Source: Phoenix dactylifera (taxonomy: Eukaryota; Streptophyta; Magnoliopsida; Arecales; Arecaceae). From it: DNA of 64,000 nt. Position numbers and translations under genes: made by a program. Position 1 is the stretch's first letter, and every line of letters starts with the position of its first letter. This document shows positions 60,136-64,000 of the stretch, one piece after another. The notes beneath the pieces are model-generated. The model was not told the DNA's origin. It ran no database searches and saw nothing but the letters and a program-made list of their open reading frames with translations. The stretch spans positions 930,001 to 994,000 of the forward strand of contig NW_024067680.1 of the NCBI RefSeq assembly GCF_009389715.1. The letters are read 5' to 3'.

Positions 60136-60368
60136 TAAGGACTAAACATTTATGTCCAAAATATATACTTTGTGTAAAATAATGTAAGTTTAACAAACTA
60201 TTAAAGTTCAGAAGATAATATTTAAACAAATAGGATAAATATGTATTTAAAAACACCCAGAATGTAGTTGCTAGTTGGCAGTATCTCATACATATGAAGG
60301 CAACCTTGTGATCAGTACCAAACTAATGCCTCAAAGAAGTCCCTTCATATCATTTGAATGTTACAGCA

Positions 60369-60439
60369 CCAAGTAGGTTCTCCCTGTGAAACAGGGACTT
60401 GGAGCTAGCGACACCTCATAAACTCGGAGATATCATCAC
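60369..60439 (-). ncRNA. Structured RNA candidate, copy 2
   Basis: The same module as at 59799-59867: GTGATGA (60433-60439), then 30 bases, then the hairpin 60402-60369 with identical stems and bulge but a different loop (TTTCA). Stem identity with loop and flank divergence argues for RNA-level constraint. Confidence 0.4.
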
Positions 60440-60570
60440 AGGCAGAAAAGAAAGAAACAACCGTGTTAGTTGTCAGACACTGTCAAAATAAATTCAAACA
60501 AAGAAGAGAAAAAGATCGATGAAATATAGATAAAAATAGAAAATTCAGTGTTAACTTGTGCACATAGGAA

Positions 60571-60655
60571 GGCTCAGTTTTCATCAGCTTCCTCTATCAT
60601 GAATTTTCTGAAGCAGAACTGGCATTTTGAAGCTGAATAGATTCTCATCACAGCC
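60571..60655 (-). ncRNA. Candidate C/D box snoRNA, 85 nt
   Basis: On the minus strand GGCTG is followed at once by a C box TGATGA (60645-60650). About 67 bases later comes a D box CTGA (60574-60577), then GCC, which can pair with the 5' GGC as a short terminal stem. A weak C'-like TGATAG lies inside. No target match could be tested. Confidence 0.3.
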
Positions 60656-61619
60656 AAATATCTCACTGAATCCATCATAAGAGGAACAGGAAAACATCTA
60701 ATCATGCAAGCATTTCAAAACTAAATATAAAAGAAGGATAAACAAGCCCTAAATGTTAGGACTATTAATTTCTAATATTGGCTCATATCAAGAAATTCAA
60801 CCATTTTTTCTAACCATATGCTTCATGTATAATTATCAGAAGCGCGGGTAGATTATAATCATCGCCAACAAAACAATAAGTAATTAACAATACAACATTC
60901 AATAGGAAAAATAGATTCAATCTGAATTGTTTTGCTTGTATCCTAAGAGGATAACATTTTATTACTAATACACTTTGATATTAAGCAAAACTACAGAGAA
61001 CAATTAAAAATCCACTGAAAACTTCAATTTTAATCTCTTCATGTCCCAAAAATATGATTTTGATGAAAACAATCACCCAGATTTCAAAGCTGTTAGGAGG
61101 CATATTTTTTGGCGAGAGATTTTAGAGGCAATACCATGGAAGAAGAGTGAGCCCCTACGTTGAACCCGCCTTGTTTGGGCAACAAATCTCAAAAGCTAAA
61201 GGTGTGCAAAGGCAAAAGATGACAAATAGATAGAAGAAAACATGATTAAAAAAACTGAAGTCTAGCCGTTACTTTGACACAGATCAGTCGTTGGAATTCG
61301 TGAACAGATCTGCAACACAGAACGGCGAATAAATCTAGCACGAGCAATGGGGCTTCCATCGTCATGGAAATTCTCAGAAAAGCCCGGGGTGCAACGTGCG
61401 AGATTTCCACTAAAATTAAAACCCAAAAACCTCTCAAATCCAAAAATTAGATATTAGTTCCTCTACAAATCCAATGCCTCCGAGGTGAAACAAGATCAAA
61501 TATCGACAATTTTCTAGAATCAAAAACCAAGAATTGAAAATTTCGCTCTTTCAGTGCATTAGGGTTTAGTTTCGCGCATTACGGAAGGGGAGAAAAGATC
61601 CAAGAGGCATTACCATAAA

Positions 61620-61783
61620 ACAAAGTGTTACCATGGGATCCAGCGAAGGTATGGCGGCACCTTTTGACCGCCATCAACACCGCTGATGGAACCCTAAGCC
61701 ACGCAAAACCCTAGCCAAGATCGTAGACGAATAGGGCCAACACCCCTTCGACCCTATTTATAAAAGAGTTGAAGAAACCCTAA
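61620..61783 (-). promoter_or_regulatory. TATA plus telo-box promoter of a minus-strand transcript
   Basis: The minus strand carries a TATA box (TTTATAAATAG, 61766-61756). A telo-box (AAACCCTAA on +, 61775-61783) lies upstream of it, and ACCCTA-type boxes and TTGGCCCTATT lie near the start. This layout is typical of plant ribosomal-protein, translation-factor and snoRNA genes. The first ATG downstream reads MAVKRCRHTFAGSHG and meets a GTAACA donor, but no continuing coding exon was found. Confidence 0.55.
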
Positions 61784-62086
61784 CCCTAGAAACGCCGCAT
61801 AATTCCATATCGCCCCAGGGGACCAGCGGAAGGATCCAACGGCTGGCATTGTCTTACGGAGGAGATCAGGCCCCACAGCCGCGCCGGCCGACCCCCCGAT
61901 CTATTGCTCAGACCGGCATTGATACGATTCTACGAACCGGACGAACGAGAGATGGAGCCGAACTAAACCGGACTGTGGCGAGAGCGGGACAGAAGAAGAG
62001 GGGTTCCCTAAATAGAAATTCCCGCCATCGTTTCGTCGGATCGAGATCGATTGGAGTACGAAATACCCCCCTGTCGTCGGACGACG
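61784..62086 (+). promoter_or_regulatory. MRE11 promoter and non-coding first exon
   Basis: A GC-rich, ATG-poor region ends at a GTAAGA donor (62087). The untranslated exon probably ends at 62086 and is joined to an acceptor at 63103/63104. Its start is not fixed. The promoter is shared back-to-back with the minus-strand unit. Confidence 0.55.
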
Positions 62087-63103
62087 GTAAGATCAAATCT
62101 AGATAAAGATTAGTGCTTGATTGCCATTGATAGTTATCTATTTTTTGTTTCGATTTCTCCTGCGATTTTAATCTCTCATGCTTTTCTTGGTGGATTTTAT
62201 GGTGTTCTTCGAGTTCGGTCTATGACTCGAAGGTTTGTCTTTTGTTCGAGACTTTGTCTTCTAACGTGCTCTATTTTGAATGAATCCAACTTCCTAGTGT
62301 AAGAGCTCCGGTTCAAGGTTTTTTTTTCCTTGATAAAAATGGTAGAATTAGGGTTTTATTAGGGTTTTGGAGAGGATGAAGGAGTGTTGGAAGATGAACA
62401 CCGGCATTATGGGGGCACTGGGAGAAGACAATAACAGTTTACGTCTTGTTTTCGATCCCATTTTCATTAATAAAGGAGAATAGAATTATTTAGAACTGTG
62501 ACAACATTGAGGAATTCGTTTCCTTTGAGGGATGCTATGGTGTGGCAACTGTAATACAAGATTGATAAAATTCATTTCCTTTGAGGGATGCTCTGGTGTG
62601 GCAACTGTAACTTGGTGGCAAGGTTTCAATAACATGCGTAGACATCCTTGGAAACCATTTTTTACAGGTTATGTAACATCATGTATTATGTGTATTGCTT
62701 GAGACATTGCACATAAAAGGATTATTGGCGAATCCTAGGTTAGAGAATACCCTGTAGACAAATGTAGGGTGTTTATTATGGGACCAAGGCCTTGATACAG
62801 TACACATTTTACTGCTTCCCCGCCCCACTCCACTCCCTGCTCAATTGCCAGTCCTCTGGCAGTCAGGAATTGGTGTGAAACATGGGCTGTAGGTGGTTTT
62901 AGACAGGGCCTGTGTGCCACTTGCCCAAGAAGCAAGCAACATGTCATCGCAGGGAGCTGTGCAGGAAGGCTTAGCTTTTCCAAGCTGTTTTTACAGTGTG
63001 TTATTGTGTTTAGCAACTTGTTCTACTGTGGCTATGTATATCCCCATCTTTTGTTAGTTAAGGTATTCATAGATTACTAATTATGAAGCTGCTGTTCATA
63101 CAG
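62087..63103 (+). other. 5' UTR intron of MRE11
   Basis: About 1 kb without coding logic between a GTAAGA donor and a CATACAG acceptor. It contains a 56-bp direct tandem duplication (62514-62569 and 62570-62625) around TTTCCTTTGAGGGATGCT. Confidence 0.55.
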
Positions 63104-63134
63104 GATTTGATAAGCATGTAAGAGCTGCCTAGAC

Positions 63135-64000
63135 ATGGGAGATTCATCAATGTAAGATTTGCTTACTGATTGACAATAGAGTAAAAAAATGGGCGTGCAT
63201 TTTTCTTCCATTTGCATCATAAGTGTCATTTATAAACTTATGCATGACTAGCAATATCATTTTAATATATTTAGAGGGCTCATTAAAATTCATATTGATT
63301 TTTGATGAAACTCTGCTGTGTTTACATTGCAGTCCTTGTTTTATTTGGGCTTTTTTCGAAAATACAATAGTTTTTTAACAATTATTTCAGGGAGGACACC
63401 AGCAATACACTTCGAGTGCTAATAGCAACTGACTGTCATCTGGGCTATATGGAGAAAGATGAAATTCGCAGGTTTGATTCATTTCAGGCATTTGAGGAGA
63501 TTTGCTCAATCGCTGAACAAAAGCAGGTAAAGTAACTTCTTAGTTTTGAGTTTTAGAAGGTTGATTATGAGCTTCATTGTAGGAATACTTTATAAAATTA
63601 GTGATGCCATGTATTCTTGTCCCATTAACCTTGTTATGCTATATTTTCTGTATGTATGTATTCCTTTTCTTTTGTATCTTCTATTTGCTTCTTCTGCATC
63701 GTGTTTGCCTTTTGTGCTCCAGCTTGTGCTCCTAATATAAAAATCAAACTTTTTCTTCTGTTATTAGATTCAGCTTATGCTACTTTTCAGTATCATATGT
63801 AGCTAACATTGCCTGCTTAATTTCTTCATGCTAGACTTGATTTGGTATTCATAGGGTTTGCCGATATTGCTCTTTTTAGTCAAAGAGAAACACCTGAAAG
63901 CAATTATTTTAGTTGCAGGTAGATTTCTTACTTCTGGGCGGTGACCTGTTCCATGAGAATAAACCTTCAAGATCAACTTTAGTCAAAACCATTGAGATCC
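63135..64000 (+). CDS. MRE11: MRE11 double-strand-break repair nuclease, 5' part
   Basis: Coding exons are 63135-63151 (MGDSS plus two bases of Met6), 63391-63526 and 63919 to the window end, joined in phase across GT-AG introns. The 78 residues visible carry the first two phosphoesterase motifs: VLIATDCHLGYMEKDEIRRF with metal ligands D20 and H22, then VDFLLLGGDLFHENKPSRST with D60. These are the same positions as in human MRE11. The protein is the manganese-dependent nuclease of the MRN complex (MRE11-RAD50-NBS1), which acts in DNA end resection, meiosis and telomere maintenance. The rest lies to the right of the window. The start codon follows an untranslated exon and a 1-kb leader intron, and the MGD opening is common in plant homologues. 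Confidence 0.95.

Noticed and set aside
61775-61789. AAACCCTAACCCTA as an interstitial telomere repeat
   Set aside because: Only about two units are present, next to a TATA box; a telo-box promoter motif explains it better.

Overview
This is nuclear DNA of a flowering plant. It has GT-AG introns, AT-rich intergenic space, 3-kb solo LTRs, hAT- and Tourist-type MITEs, and L1-like LINEs whose C-terminus is a plant RNase H. The protein families and the long introns packed with elements fit a monocot, probably a palm (Arecaceae). That placement is inference; no species marker was checked.

Six protein-coding genes are supported. (1) 1-2395, +: the 3' part of an RRC1/SR140 (U2SURP-like) splicing factor. 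(2) 5734-7449, +: a single-exon, basic, repeat-bearing protein of unknown function with a KEN motif. (3) 11415-13190, -: an armadillo-repeat protein. (4) 28547-28999, +: a two-exon LC8-type dynein light chain. (5) 53870-40703, -: a complete ten-exon external type II NAD(P)H dehydrogenase (NDB, 579 aa, one EF-hand), spread over 13 kb because its introns are full of transposons. (6) 63135-64000, +: the 5' end of MRE11, cut by the window edge. A divergent, apparently non-coding transcription unit with a TATA box and telo boxes probably starts near 61.73 kb on the minus strand. It carries duplicated hairpins and a C/D-snoRNA-like segment.

The rest is mainly transposon-derived. From 13 to 27 kb there are LTR fragments with internal minisatellites, a LINE remnant split by a hAT MITE, and a reverse-strand tandem TRIM array into which a 1.55-kb LTR-like element is inserted. 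A 3.1-kb solo LTR with a 5-bp target duplication fills 29.56-32.67 kb. From 33.8 to 41.3 kb a segmental duplication carries broken copies of the last two NDB exons. Between its two halves lie a forward tandem TRIM, a Ty1/copia remnant, a hAT MITE, a Tourist MITE and a short unidentified coding-like fragment. From 44 to 53 kb at least five related GGTACC-rich hAT-like elements lie in NDB introns, four of them with target-site duplications. A LINE reverse-transcriptase relic lies at 57-58 kb.

The genes are independent neighbours in splicing, mitochondrial respiration, DNA repair and dynein-type cargo binding, not one pathway. No operon-like or clustered system is present. The less ordinary signals are the MRE11-divergent structured-RNA locus, the tandem TRIMs, the MITE swarm in NDB and the unassigned 571-aa protein.
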